64,000 nt of DNA from Desulfuromonadaceae bacterium (GTDB taxonomy: Bacteria; Desulfobacterota; Desulfuromonadia; Geobacterales; Pseudopelobacteraceae), in the NCBI GenBank assembly GCA_028681335.1, contig JAQUIT010000004.1:62001-126000 (forward strand), written 5' to 3'. The notes beneath the pieces are model-generated. The model saw only the letters and a list, made by a program, of their open reading frames with translations, was not told the origin of the DNA and did no database searches. The translations under genes and the position numbers were made by a program. This document shows, piece after piece, positions 17,782-26,289 of the stretch; the first letter of the stretch is position 1; every line of letters begins with the position of its first letter.

Positions 17782-18303
17782 CTATTTCATTAGCTCTTCA
17801 AGAAAGGAGACCGCTTCGGGAGAATCCCAGGCGAACCCACCAATTATTTTTTTAACTATTACACCCTGCTTGTCGATAATAAATGTTTCAGGTATACCGG
17901 TAACCCCATAAGATTTTGCTGCAGCGCCACTATTATCAAGGTAGGTCGGAAGCAAAAAACCTGACTCTTTAAAAAATGATTCAATAGCCGGCTTGCCCCC
18001 TTCATCAACAGAAACAGCTACCATCTGAAACGGCTTGCCAACCATTAAACTGTTCAGCTTCATCATGGAAGGTATCTCTTCACGACACGGGGGACACCAT
18101 GTCGCCCAGAAGTTGAGCATAACAACTTTCCCTTTAAGGTCTGATAAGTTAAGGGTGCTGCCACTTGCCATTGATATCACAGAAACATCCGGTGCAGGGT
18201 TCTTCTCAGTGGCACCGGCACTTTTATTAGCGGTATCTTTCCTGGAACAGGCGGTAAAAGACAGAAACAGACAGGCTATAAGAACATAGAGAATATGTCG
18301 CAT
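17782..18303 (-). CDS. TlpA/ResA-like thioredoxin lipoprotein
   Basis: A 173-residue thioredoxin-fold protein. The N-terminus is a lipoprotein signal (LSFTAC, Cys at residue 19), so it should be anchored facing the periplasm. The redox motif is WCPPC in NFWATWCPPCREE, followed by the cis-Pro in GIPETFIID. Such proteins reduce disulfides in apocytochrome c or other periplasmic proteins using electrons from CcdA, whose gene lies 9 bp downstream. The ATG is preceded by GGAGG. Confidence 0.92.
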   Translation of the reverse strand: MRHILYVLIACLFLSFTACSRKDTANKSAGATEKNPAPDVSVISMASGSTLNLSDLKGKVVMLNFWATWCPPCREEIPSMMKLNSLMVGKPFQMVAVSVDEGGKPAIESFFKESGFLLPTYLDNSGAAAKSYGVTGIPETFIIDKQGVIVKKIIGGFAWDSPEAVSFLEELMK

Positions 18304-18365
18304 GGAACCTCCGATTGATTGAACAGGTTTGTGATTTTAATAAGGCAACTGGATTTGAAGCCGAC

Positions 18366-19334
18366 TTATTTACTGCGGGTAACGACGTATTCGGATAGGC
18401 TTAGCAGAGCTTCACGAACAGGTGATGACGGAAACAGATCAAGATGACTCTTGCAGCGGTTTATATAAAAATTGGCAGCCGCTACAGTATAGGCAATGCC
18501 ACCATACTCTTTGACGAGGCCGGAAACAGCACGAAAATCATCAAGCGACATTTCATCCTGTTCGACTACGGCAGAAATAACAGCACGCTCGGAATCACTG
18601 CATTTTTTCAGGGTATGGATCAACGGTAGCGTTATTTTTCCCTCTTCAAGATCATGGCCTATGCTCTTGCCAAACTCTTCTTCGGTAGCAACATAGTCAA
18701 GAATATCGTCCATCAACTGGAACGCGATGCCAAGATCCATACCGAAATCAGCCAACGCCTCCTGTTGTTTCTGCGGCACAGCCCCCAGAATTGCTCCGGC
18801 TTCACACGCGGCAGACATAAGAATAGCGGTTTTGGAACGGATAACGTTAATATAACGTTCCTCGGTAAGGTCAAGCTCGCCGGTGCAAAGCAGTTGCATA
18901 ACTTCGCCTTCAGCGATCACAGTCGTTGCATCGGAGAGCACCCTCAGAATATCAAGGCTGCCGACACCAACCATCAATGAGAATGATTTGGAGAACAGAA
19001 AATCTCCAACCAGAACAGAAGCCTCGTTGCCCCAGAGTGTGTTGGCTGAAGCCAGACCACGCCGCAGGGTGGCGCTATCAACCACATCATCATGCAACAG
19101 TGTGGCCGTATGGACGAACTCAATAACACTCGCCAGCGGCACAGCCTTGTCACCGGTATATCCGGCCAATCTGGCAGCGAGGAGCAGCAGCGCCGGGCGC
19201 ACACGTTTTCCACCGCTTGAGAGGACATACTCTCCAACTTTGCGAATCAGTGGCACATCAGATTGCAGATCTTTGCGGAACTGCTGTTCAACCTGTTTGA
19301 GATCTTCGCCGATAATGGCAAGTGCAGCCTGCAT
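18366..19334 (-). CDS. ispB: Polyprenyl diphosphate synthase (octaprenyl-type)
   Basis: This enzyme elongates farnesyl or geranylgeranyl diphosphate with isopentenyl diphosphate to give the side chain of menaquinone or ubiquinone. The 322-residue protein has the first aspartate-rich motif DDVVD at residues 82-86 and the second, DDILD, at about 210, as well as GGKRVRPALLLL near residue 41. The residues before the first motif are small or aliphatic, consistent with a long-chain product, but chain length is inferred. AAGGAAG precedes the ATG. It runs upstream of the tlpA-ccdA genes. Confidence 0.92.
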   Translation of the reverse strand: MQAALAIIGEDLKQVEQQFRKDLQSDVPLIRKVGEYVLSSGGKRVRPALLLLAARLAGYTGDKAVPLASVIEFVHTATLLHDDVVDSATLRRGLASANTLWGNEASVLVGDFLFSKSFSLMVGVGSLDILRVLSDATTVIAEGEVMQLLCTGELDLTEERYINVIRSKTAILMSAACEAGAILGAVPQKQQEALADFGMDLGIAFQLMDDILDYVATEEEFGKSIGHDLEEGKITLPLIHTLKKCSDSERAVISAVVEQDEMSLDDFRAVSGLVKEYGGIAYTVAAANFYINRCKSHLDLFPSSPVREALLSLSEYVVTRSK

Positions 19335-19522
19335 GAGTGGACTTCCTTAAGGTAAATTCGGGTTATAGTAATGGAATGGCTTCGGCTTTGTCAAAGCATT
19401 TCTGGCACGCTTTTCTACAGTTTTACTGGCTGGAAGACATCATGTTTCGGTTGCCAGACGTAACTCTGCAGTATATGGTGGTAAGATAGAAATTAAAGGA
19501 TGTTGTAAAAAAAGGAACTTGC

Positions 19523-20899
19523 ATGCGATTTGATGAACTCCCTATACCAGAGCAAGTGCTACGCGGCATTGCTGAAACCGGTTTTAGTATCTGTACCCCC
19601 ATCCAGGAACAAACTCTGCCAACAACCCTGAAAGGTATTGACATTGCAGGTCAGGCCCAAACAGGAACCGGCAAAACAGCTGCTTTTCTGATTTCGCTTT
19701 TCACCCGATTATTGGCAAACGAAAACCCTGCCGGTCGGCCACGGGCTCTGATTCTGGCGCCAACCCGCGAGCTGGTTGTTCAGATTGAATCTGATGCCAA
19801 GCAACTTGGAGCCCACTGCGGCTTCGCCGTACAGGCAATATATGGCGGCGTTGATTACATGAAACAGAAGAATGCTCTTCTGGACGGCGCTGACATCATT
19901 GTCGGTACTCCGGGACGTCTGATCGATTACCTCAAACAGAAAATCTACAGCCTGAAAGACATTGAGGTGCTGGTAATTGATGAGGCTGACCGGATGTTTG
20001 ATCTCGGCTTTATAGCCGACTTGCGCTTTATCCTGCGCAAGCTGCCGCCGTTTGAAAAGCGGCAAAACCTGATGTTTTCTGCGACCCTGAACCCAAGGGT
20101 CATGGAATTGGCGTATGAATTTATGAATTCGCCGACCAAAGTTTCCGTTACTCCTGAAACAATGACCGCGGAACGGGTCGTGCAGGTTCTTTTCCACTGT
20201 TCCCGCAAGGAAAAATTTTCACTTCTGCTCGGTCTACTGCGGCGTGAAGGTATGGCCCGCACAATGATATTCATGAACACCAAACGTGAGGCCGAGCATC
20301 TGCATAACCTATTGAATGCCAACAGCTTCCCCTGCAAAGTTATTTCAGGGGACGTTGAACAGCGCAAACGGATGAAAATCCTTGACGACTTTAAAGACGG
20401 TTCACTCCCTATCCTGATTGCAACCGATGTCGCATCGCGTGGTCTGCACATTGACGGCGTTTCACACGTAATAAACTATGACATGCCTCAGGATTGCGAA
20501 GATTATGTTCATCGGATAGGGAGGACAGCACGAGCAGGCGCTGAAGGGAAGGCAATCTCACTTGCTGACGAGGACGGCGCCTTCTTTCTTGAGGCCATCG
20601 AAGATTATATCAAAACCAAAATCCCTACTGAATGGGCTGATGATGAGTTGTATGTGCTCGACTACGTGCGCACAGCCAGACCAAAGCGTGTTCAGGATCT
20701 AAAACGGGAAAAACCGGGAAGCGACAAGAACAGGAAACCGGCAGCACGCCCACCTAAAAAAGCGGCTCCTGCGGTTGCCAAAGCGGTGGTTACGGCTCCC
20801 TTAGCTGACGGAGAAGTAAAGAAGAAACCGCGCCGACGCAAGAAAAAGACAAAGCCGGTGGGCGAGCAGGTAATTGCCAAAACAACCGACCAAGAGTAG
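19523..20899 (+). CDS. DEAD-box ATP-dependent RNA helicase (RhlB/RhlE-like)
   Basis: A 458-residue RNA helicase with the complete DEAD-box set: Q motif FSICTPIQEQTLP, Walker A AQTGTGKT, PTRELV, DEAD as VIDEADRMFD, SAT as MFSATLN, and the C-terminal HRIGRTARAG. After about residue 375 the chain becomes a basic, Lys/Arg/Pro/Ala-rich tail ending in KKKPRRRKKKTK, typical for RhlB/RhlE-type enzymes that act on structured RNA or the degradosome. A strong terminator follows. The exact paralogue cannot be assigned. Confidence 0.9.
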   Translation: MRFDELPIPEQVLRGIAETGFSICTPIQEQTLPTTLKGIDIAGQAQTGTGKTAAFLISLFTRLLANENPAGRPRALILAPTRELVVQIESDAKQLGAHCGFAVQAIYGGVDYMKQKNALLDGADIIVGTPGRLIDYLKQKIYSLKDIEVLVIDEADRMFDLGFIADLRFILRKLPPFEKRQNLMFSATLNPRVMELAYEFMNSPTKVSVTPETMTAERVVQVLFHCSRKEKFSLLLGLLRREGMARTMIFMNTKREAEHLHNLLNANSFPCKVISGDVEQRKRMKILDDFKDGSLPILIATDVASRGLHIDGVSHVINYDMPQDCEDYVHRIGRTARAGAEGKAISLADEDGAFFLEAIEDYIKTKIPTEWADDELYVLDYVRTARPKRVQDLKREKPGSDKNRKPAARPPKKAAPAVAKAVVTAPLADGEVKKKPRRRKKKTKPVGEQVIAKTTDQE

Positions 20900-20900
20900 A

Positions 20901-20943
20901 AAAATCCGGCCTCTTCCCTTAAACAGGAAGGGGCCGGATTTTT
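20901..20943. terminator. Bidirectional terminator after the DEAD-box gene
   Basis: AAAATCCGGCC at 20901-20911 pairs with GGCCGGATTTT at 20932-20942. Additional TTCC/GGAA pairs and flanking A and T runs let it work on both strands. It separates the helicase gene from the convergent REC-GGDEF gene. Confidence 0.88.
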
Positions 20944-20975
20944 AAGTATGGCAGGTATTACAGATTCAACTTACC

Positions 20976-21932
20976 CTACCCGATCTGCACCCCTTTTATG
21001 GTGTTGCCCCCCTCCTCTTTGGCCAGATAAAGATTATGGTCAGCCTTATCGAGCAGGATATCGGCACTAAACCCCGGCTTCTGCTGGCTGGCTGTGAAGC
21101 CTGACACCCCGAAACTGGCCGTCACCTTAATCTCTTTATCATACATATTCATAACCAGTGACGCAATTCTGAGCCTGAGCCTCTTGGCAACAATCATTGC
21201 TCCAGCCGAATCAGTTTCCGGCAGTATTGCAGCAAAAGAATCCTGGCCATACCTTGCAACCCAGTCAACATCCTTACGCACCGCCTCAACAAGACTGTCA
21301 GCACAGGCTTTGATAACAACATCTCCAGCATAATGTCCATGTGTAACAACAATCTGTTCAAACAGATTAATGCCAACAAGTATTACCGAAATAGAGCGTT
21401 CATAACGATAGGCACGCTTGATTTCCTGCTGGATACGTTCATCCATATAGCGGCGGCTGAAAACACCGGCTACCGGGTCAACCAGGGAAAGGTTTTTGAT
21501 TGTCTCTATATAGCGTTGTTGAGACTGTTCAAGATCAAGAATCCGGCGGGCTGTTTTTAGACGGGCGGTCAACTCAGCCTGGTGGGCAGGCTTGACCAGA
21601 TATTCGTCGGCACCAGCTTCGAGTCCGGCAATGATATCATTTTTAGAATCGAGTGACGTCAGGATAATAATGTAAGTGTAACGACCGGAATCATCTTCTC
21701 TGATCGCACGACACAACTCGAGACCGCTCATTTCCGGCATCACCCAGTCGGTCATAACTATCGGATAATATCCTTTACGGAATATTTCCAGAGCCTCCCG
21801 ACCGTTTTCTGCAGCTACAACTTCATAGCCGGCCGCCTTAAGGTTGGCTTCGAGGACGCTGCGCTGAAGACGGTTATCGTCAACAATAAGAATCGGAAAT
21901 GTAGTAGGTGCAGCCAGGACTGAGTCAGTCAT
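20976..21932 (-). CDS. Response regulator with REC and degenerate GGDEF domain
   Basis: Residues 14-135 are a receiver domain (Asp62 in VMTDWVMPEMSG, Lys in YLVKPAH). Residues 155-318 have the fold of a GGDEF domain, but key positions are changed. The active-site loop is GQDSF instead of GG[DE]EF, the metal-binding segment reads GINLFEQIV instead of DIDxFKxxND, and the inhibitory-site position has KDVD instead of RxxD. It is therefore probably not a diguanylate cyclase and may bind nucleotide or a partner instead. GGAG stands 10 bases before the ATG. Confidence 0.85.
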   Translation of the reverse strand: MTDSVLAAPTTFPILIVDDNRLQRSVLEANLKAAGYEVVAAENGREALEIFRKGYYPIVMTDWVMPEMSGLELCRAIREDDSGRYTYIIILTSLDSKNDIIAGLEAGADEYLVKPAHQAELTARLKTARRILDLEQSQQRYIETIKNLSLVDPVAGVFSRRYMDERIQQEIKRAYRYERSISVILVGINLFEQIVVTHGHYAGDVVIKACADSLVEAVRKDVDWVARYGQDSFAAILPETDSAGAMIVAKRLRLRIASLVMNMYDKEIKVTASFGVSGFTASQQKPGFSADILLDKADHNLYLAKEEGGNTIKGVQIG

Positions 21933-21996
21933 TAGAAGACTCCGACATAGGTTATTTCAAGGCATGGCCAACAAGTTTCTGCCGTACCGAGATACT

Positions 21997-22155
21997 TCAG
22001 GCTTCCACAGTAGCGGTTTCCGGTTCTTCGCCATTTTCATCAAGTTCAGTTCCGTCAGTATCTTTTTCACCTTTACGAGCCTTTTTTTCATCCTTCTTCT
22101 TCTGACGTTCCAGCTCTTTTTTGCGCTTTTCAAACGAATAATTCGGTTTCGCCAT
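21997..22155 (-). CDS. Small charged helical protein, MAKPNYxFEKR type
   Basis: A 52-residue protein, nearly all charged. It begins MAKPNYSFEKRKKELERQ, continues with Lys/Glu repeats that should form one long helix, and ends with an acidic tail. Similar short proteins with the MAKPNY-FEKR start are widespread and unnamed in Proteobacteria (my recollection, not a search). The ATG at 22155 has AAGGAG at a good distance; the longer frame from 22182 has no ribosome site. It follows the first ABC-F gene by 35 bp on the same strand. Function unknown. Confidence 0.72.
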   Translation of the reverse strand: MAKPNYSFEKRKKELERQKKKDEKKARKGEKDTDGTELDENGEEPETATVEA

Positions 22156-22190
22156 AGTTGTTTCTCCTTGTGGATAGTGCAAATAAAACT

Positions 22191-23819
22191 TCAGACTGCC
22201 GCATGATGACTCTTTGAAAGGTAATAATCATAGTTGCCTTCATACACCCGCATTTCCCCATGATCAACCTCAAAAACCCGATCAACCAGCAATCGGAGAA
22301 AATGCCGGTCATGACTAACCAGAATAATTGTTCCGCCAAAGTTTTTGAGAGTTTCAAGCAGCATATCACGGGAACGGATATCCAGATGGTTGGTCGGTTC
22401 GTCCAGGATCAGAAAGTTGACCGGGCGGGACAGAATTGTAGCCAACACGACCCTGCTTTTCTCGCCCCCGGAAAGATTTTCAATACGCTTTTCCACCGTA
22501 TCGCCCGAGAAGAGGAATGCGCCGAGCAGATTACGAATTGTGCCAATTGTAGCAAGTGGCATGCAATCCTGCATTGTCTCGAAGATCGTCTTTTTGGGGT
22601 CAAGCAGCTCCATGGCATGCTGGCTGAAATAACCGATCTCAACGTTGGCTCCGATTGTCATGTTGCCGGCTGTTGCGTCAGTCTGGCTGGCCATAATCTT
22701 GAGAAATGTCGATTTACCGGCACCATTAACGCCGACAACGGCGATTTTGTTAAGACGCTTGACCATACCGGTAACGCCGTGGAAAACCGGTTTTTCCTGT
22801 CCATCAGGTGTTATCCACACCTTGCTGAGATCGGAAAAAGCGGCGACGTCATCGCCACTGCGTGGGGGATCGGCAAAGTCAAAGCGCACGGTGCGCTCTT
22901 CAGCAGGTATTTCAATACGCTCAATTTTCTCAATTTTTTTGACGCGCGACTGAACCTGAGCTGCGTGTGAAGCTCGGGCGGCGAAACGAGCGATGAATTC
23001 CTCTTCCTTAGCAAGCATGTCCTGCTGGCGTTTGTGCGAGGCAATCAACTGTTCAAGGCGTATATCCCGTTCACGCTCATAAAAATCATAATTGCCACCA
23101 TAAGTGGTTACGGTAGCATTTGCCACCTCAATTACCCGGGTCACAACCCGGTTCATAAAATCACGATCATGGCTGGTCATCAACAGTGAGCCTTTAAATT
23201 CACTGGAAAGCCACTCCTCAAGCCAGATAATAGATTCAACATCCAGGTGGTTTGTAGGTTCATCCAGAAGCAACACATCCGGTTTAAGGGTCAGGATACT
23301 GGCCAAGGCAATACGCATCTTCCAGCCACCGCTGAAAGATTCTACCGGGTGGTTATAGCGGTCAGGCCCTATCCCGAGGCCGGTCAGGACCGCTTGTGCA
23401 CGGGAATCAAGGTCATATCCCTCCATATGTTCAAACTCTTCTACAGCGGTGCCATAGCGCTCCAGAAGTGCAGCCATTTCATCGTCAGACTGCGGTAGGC
23501 ACATGGCTTCTTCCATCTCCTTCATCTCCGCAGCCAGCCGCACGGTTGACCCACAGGTGGCCATAACTTCCTCGAGAGCCGACCGCCCGGACATTTCTCC
23601 GACATCCTGGGAAAAGTATCCGATTGTTGTCTTCTTGGGAAGGATCACCTCACCTGAGTCAGGCTCTTCCTCTCCGGCGATAATTCTAAAAACAGTCGTT
23701 TTACCGGCACCATTTGGTCCGACAAGACCGGTATGGGTCCCCGGCAGAATCTGGCAGGATGCATCCCGAAACAGAATCTGCGAGCCGTGCTGTTTGGATA
23801 TATTTGACAACTGAACCAT
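22191..23819 (-). CDS. ABC-F family ATPase (ribosome-associated type)
   Basis: A 542-residue soluble protein with two ABC cassettes and no membrane segment. Both cassettes are canonical: Walker A GPNGAGKTT and GVNGAGKST, signatures SFSGGWKMR and LSGGEKSR, and LDEPTNHLD twice. They are joined by a charged helical linker (about residues 240-310) like the P-site tRNA interaction motif of ABC-F proteins. These proteins act at the ribosomal E site in translation rescue or antibiotic protection. Which subgroup (EttA, Uup, YheS or YdiF-like) is not certain. AAGGAG precedes the ATG. The 145-residue unknown gene lies just upstream. Confidence 0.9.
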   Translation of the reverse strand: MVQLSNISKQHGSQILFRDASCQILPGTHTGLVGPNGAGKTTVFRIIAGEEEPDSGEVILPKKTTIGYFSQDVGEMSGRSALEEVMATCGSTVRLAAEMKEMEEAMCLPQSDDEMAALLERYGTAVEEFEHMEGYDLDSRAQAVLTGLGIGPDRYNHPVESFSGGWKMRIALASILTLKPDVLLLDEPTNHLDVESIIWLEEWLSSEFKGSLLMTSHDRDFMNRVVTRVIEVANATVTTYGGNYDFYERERDIRLEQLIASHKRQQDMLAKEEEFIARFAARASHAAQVQSRVKKIEKIERIEIPAEERTVRFDFADPPRSGDDVAAFSDLSKVWITPDGQEKPVFHGVTGMVKRLNKIAVVGVNGAGKSTFLKIMASQTDATAGNMTIGANVEIGYFSQHAMELLDPKKTIFETMQDCMPLATIGTIRNLLGAFLFSGDTVEKRIENLSGGEKSRVVLATILSRPVNFLILDEPTNHLDIRSRDMLLETLKNFGGTIILVSHDRHFLRLLVDRVFEVDHGEMRVYEGNYDYYLSKSHHAAV

Positions 23820-23882
23820 TTCGTAAAACTCCTTATTTTATTCTGATACCGGCAATACCATTGCCTGAGAACACCCTCAAGT

Positions 23883-24320
23883 TTATCCGAGCTGGACCTG
23901 CCAGATATAAGGTACCATGCCGTAATTCCAGCCAAGACAAAGTCGCCGGTAACCGGAGAAAAGTAGTCCTTCGCCATCACAGCAGAGCACTATCGGAGCC
24001 TTGAGCATCAGTGTTCCTGATGCCTGCAGATCATCCTCCAGCCTGGTATAATTCTTCCGGTAGCCCCTTTTGGCCCGGGCAAGATAGGTCTGATAATCTT
24101 CATAGCTGTGGTATGAAAGTGCAACCGGAGTTCCATTGATAGCCGCAGCACGAGGGTACGGAACCAGCGCGCCGCCATCAAAAGCGGAAACTATCTGCTC
24201 CCATGTGACAAGGTGAGACTGATACCAGAACTGTTTGGCCGGATGATTAAAGAACTCCCAGCGTTCCTCTTCAATATCGGGTTGTAACCAGGTAATACTG
24301 AGAGTAGAGGAGGAAATCAT
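23883..24320 (-). CDS. Conserved-looking hypothetical protein between two ABC-F genes
   Basis: A 145-residue product that I do not recognise. It is rich in aromatic residues (many Trp and Tyr, e.g. WEFFNHPAKQFWYQSH and LCLGWNYGMVPYIWQVQL) and has no signal peptide, membrane helix or known motif. The ATG has GGAG six bases upstream, and the gene is flanked by a terminator on its upstream side (24337-24370) and the ABC-F gene downstream (63 bp). A perfect small hairpin, GGCAAT/ATTGCC at 23851-23865, lies in that gap but has no T run. Codon use looks like that of the neighbours. Confidence 0.65.
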   Translation of the reverse strand: MISSSTLSITWLQPDIEEERWEFFNHPAKQFWYQSHLVTWEQIVSAFDGGALVPYPRAAAINGTPVALSYHSYEDYQTYLARAKRGYRKNYTRLEDDLQASGTLMLKAPIVLCCDGEGLLFSGYRRLCLGWNYGMVPYIWQVQLG

Positions 24321-24336
24321 TATATCTCCGCTGCGT

Positions 24337-24370
24337 AAAAAACCACAGGGTAATAGATCCTGTGGTTTTT
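24337..24370 (-). terminator. Intrinsic terminator after the second ABC-F gene
   Basis: The arms AAAAACCACAGG (24338-24349) and CCTGTGGTTTTT (24359-24370) form a 12-bp stem, with a T run on the minus strand. The 14-mer AAAAAACCACAGGG at 24337-24350 recurs in the leader of the same gene at 26075-26088. Confidence 0.87.
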
Positions 24371-24408
24371 GTGTTTTCAGAGGTAAACAGGGGAAAAATG
24401 AAGCCAGA

Positions 24409-26046
24409 CTACAGGCTCAGATCAGCGTGACCATGATACAGCTCGTCCCGCTCCCGCGAAATATCTTCACTCTCCATATACTCTTCAAAACCCATAGTCC
24501 GGTCAATCACTCCACCAGGGGTGATCTCGATAATACGGGTGGCAATAGTCGACACAAATTCATGGTCATGCGAGGCAAACAGAATAACCTCGTTGAAAGC
24601 GATCAAGCCGTCGTTAAGAGCGGTGATTGATTCCAGGTCCAGGTGGTTGGTAGGTTCATCAAGTATAAGTACATTGGCGCCGCTCAGCATCATGCGCGAC
24701 AGCATGCAACGAACCTTTTCCCCTCCTGAGAGGACAGTTGTTTTTTTCATTGCCTCTTCGCCGGAGAAAAGCATTCTACCGAGGAAACCACGGGCAAAGG
24801 TTTCACCTTCTGTAGGAGGCGAATACTGCCCGAGCCATTCAATCAGGGTCATTTCCCGTTCAAAAAACTGGCTGTTCTCCTTTGGAAAGTAGGCGCTACT
24901 GATGGTAATACCCCAGCGGAAGCTACCGCTATCCGGCTCCAACTCGCCTGCCAAAATCTGAAAAAGTGTCGTTCTGGCAAGAGAATTCGAACCTACAAAG
25001 GCAATTTTATCATCCTTGCGCACGATTAAATCAAGATTGTTCAGCACCTTGATCCCGTCTACTTCCTTGGTCAGACCCTGAATTTCCAGGATGATATCAC
25101 CACAGGCACGCTCCGGCTTGAACACAACATGCGGGTACTTTCTGGATGATGTAGGCATATCCTCCAGAGTGAGTTTATCCAGCAGCTTCCGGCGCGATGT
25201 AGCTTGTTTTGCCTTGGATGCATTGGAACTGAAACGTTGGATAAAAGCTTTAAGTTCATCCGCCCTTTCAGATACTTTACGGTTTTCATTCTGTTTCTGC
25301 TTTAGGTTTAGCTGACTGGCATGATACCAGAAATCGTAATTGCCGACATAAATCTGGATGCGTCCGAAATCAATATCCGCGGTATGAGTACAAACTTGAT
25401 TAAGGAAGTGGCGGTCATGGGACACGACAATAACCGTATTAGGAAAGCGGAACAGGAACTCTTCAAGCCACTGTATTGATTTCAGGTCGAGGTTATTAGT
25501 CGGTTCGTCCAGCAAAAGGACATCAGGATTACCAAACAGGGCCTGTGCCAGCAATACACGGACCTTGTCACCAGACTCGAGCTCTTTCATCTGCTTCGTC
25601 CGCAGCTCTTCAGGGATGCCGAGTCCATTAAGAAGTACGGCAGCCTCTGATTCAACTTCATAGCCGTTCATTTCAGCAAAGTCGCCCTCAAGCTCGGCGG
25701 AGCGAACACCATCTTCTTCAGTAAACTCTGCCTTGGAGTAGATTGCCTCACGCTCTATCATGACATCGTACAGTCGCTTATGCCCCATGATAACCGTATT
25801 GAATACGGTCTCCTCATCAAAGGCAAATTGGTCCTGGCGGAGAACAGCTATTCGTTCGCGTGGACCGACGACAATTTCACCCTTATCGGCATCCAGTTCG
25901 CCGGCAAGTATCTTGAGAAAAGTAGACTTTCCAGCCCCGTTTGCACCAATCAAGCCGTAGCAGTTACCGGGGGTAAATTTAATATTAACATCCTTAAAAA
26001 GGACTCGTTTACCGTAAGAGAGGGTTATATTAGATGCTGCAATCAT
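24409..26046 (-). CDS. ABC-F family ATPase, YbiT-like, with degenerate second cassette
   Basis: A 545-residue soluble protein with two ABC cassettes. The first has Walker A GANGAGKST and LDEPTNNLD but a changed signature (LESGDKVR), which is a known trait of YbiT-like proteins. The second has a normal signature (LSGGEKVR) and LDEPTNHLD, but its Walker A reads GSNSLARTT. There Ala and Arg replace the Gly-Lys pair, so ATP binding in this half is in doubt. The linker at about 240-300 is helical and charged. AAGGAGC stands about 11 bases before the ATG. Its leader carries an attenuator-like set of hairpins (26074-26130), and a terminator follows the gene. Confidence 0.88.
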   Translation of the reverse strand: MIAASNITLSYGKRVLFKDVNIKFTPGNCYGLIGANGAGKSTFLKILAGELDADKGEIVVGPRERIAVLRQDQFAFDEETVFNTVIMGHKRLYDVMIEREAIYSKAEFTEEDGVRSAELEGDFAEMNGYEVESEAAVLLNGLGIPEELRTKQMKELESGDKVRVLLAQALFGNPDVLLLDEPTNNLDLKSIQWLEEFLFRFPNTVIVVSHDRHFLNQVCTHTADIDFGRIQIYVGNYDFWYHASQLNLKQKQNENRKVSERADELKAFIQRFSSNASKAKQATSRRKLLDKLTLEDMPTSSRKYPHVVFKPERACGDIILEIQGLTKEVDGIKVLNNLDLIVRKDDKIAFVGSNSLARTTLFQILAGELEPDSGSFRWGITISSAYFPKENSQFFEREMTLIEWLGQYSPPTEGETFARGFLGRMLFSGEEAMKKTTVLSGGEKVRCMLSRMMLSGANVLILDEPTNHLDLESITALNDGLIAFNEVILFASHDHEFVSTIATRIIEITPGGVIDRTMGFEEYMESEDISRERDELYHGHADLSL

Positions 26047-26073
26047 GCTGGTCTGGTGCTCCTTGTTTGGAAA

Positions 26074-26130
26074 TAAAAAACCACAGGGCCTTGTGAGCTC
26101 TGTGGTTCACTAACTGTTGACAATACCACA
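26074..26130 (-). promoter_or_regulatory. Putative transcription attenuator in the leader of the YbiT-like ABC-F gene
   Basis: On the minus strand, in 5' to 3' order, there are three short segments: TGTGGT (26130-26125), ACCACAG (26106-26100) and CTGTGGT (26086-26080), the last followed by a run of T residues. Segments 2 and 3 make a terminator hairpin with T run just before the ribosome site. Segments 1 and 2 can pair instead (6 bp), which would prevent the terminator. This arrangement of mutually exclusive hairpins is seen directly; attenuation is inferred. Its location between divergent genes leaves no upstream gene for a simple terminator to serve. Confidence 0.55.
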
Positions 26131-26212
26131 CATTCTGGTTTTTGAGCAACCTATTTAACCATTCAAACAACAAATCATTCCACCACCACTATCATGACAC
26201 GGCCACCCCAGA

Positions 26213-26241
26213 TTGACTTTTTGCAACATGTGGGCTATTGA
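26213..26241 (+). promoter_or_regulatory. Probable sigma70-type promoter of the RND exporter gene
   Basis: TTGACT (26213-26218) and TATTGA (26236-26241) are separated by 17 bp, about 50 bp before the start codon. Both are close to the consensus boxes. Confidence 0.5.
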
Positions 26242-26289
26242 GGTGCGTGCCTTAATAAGAAGTCTGTTCTAAATCACTAAGGAGTACAT

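Noticed and set aside
24337-26106. AAAAAACCACAGGG direct repeats as ends of a mobile cassette holding the ABC-F gene
   Set aside because: The repeats are parts of hairpin stems, there is no transposase or target duplication, and codon use is like that of the neighbours.
26117-26122. TTGACA on the plus strand as -35 box of the RND exporter
   Set aside because: No -10 box at 16-18 bp; TTGACT/TATTGA at 26213-26241 is a better pair.
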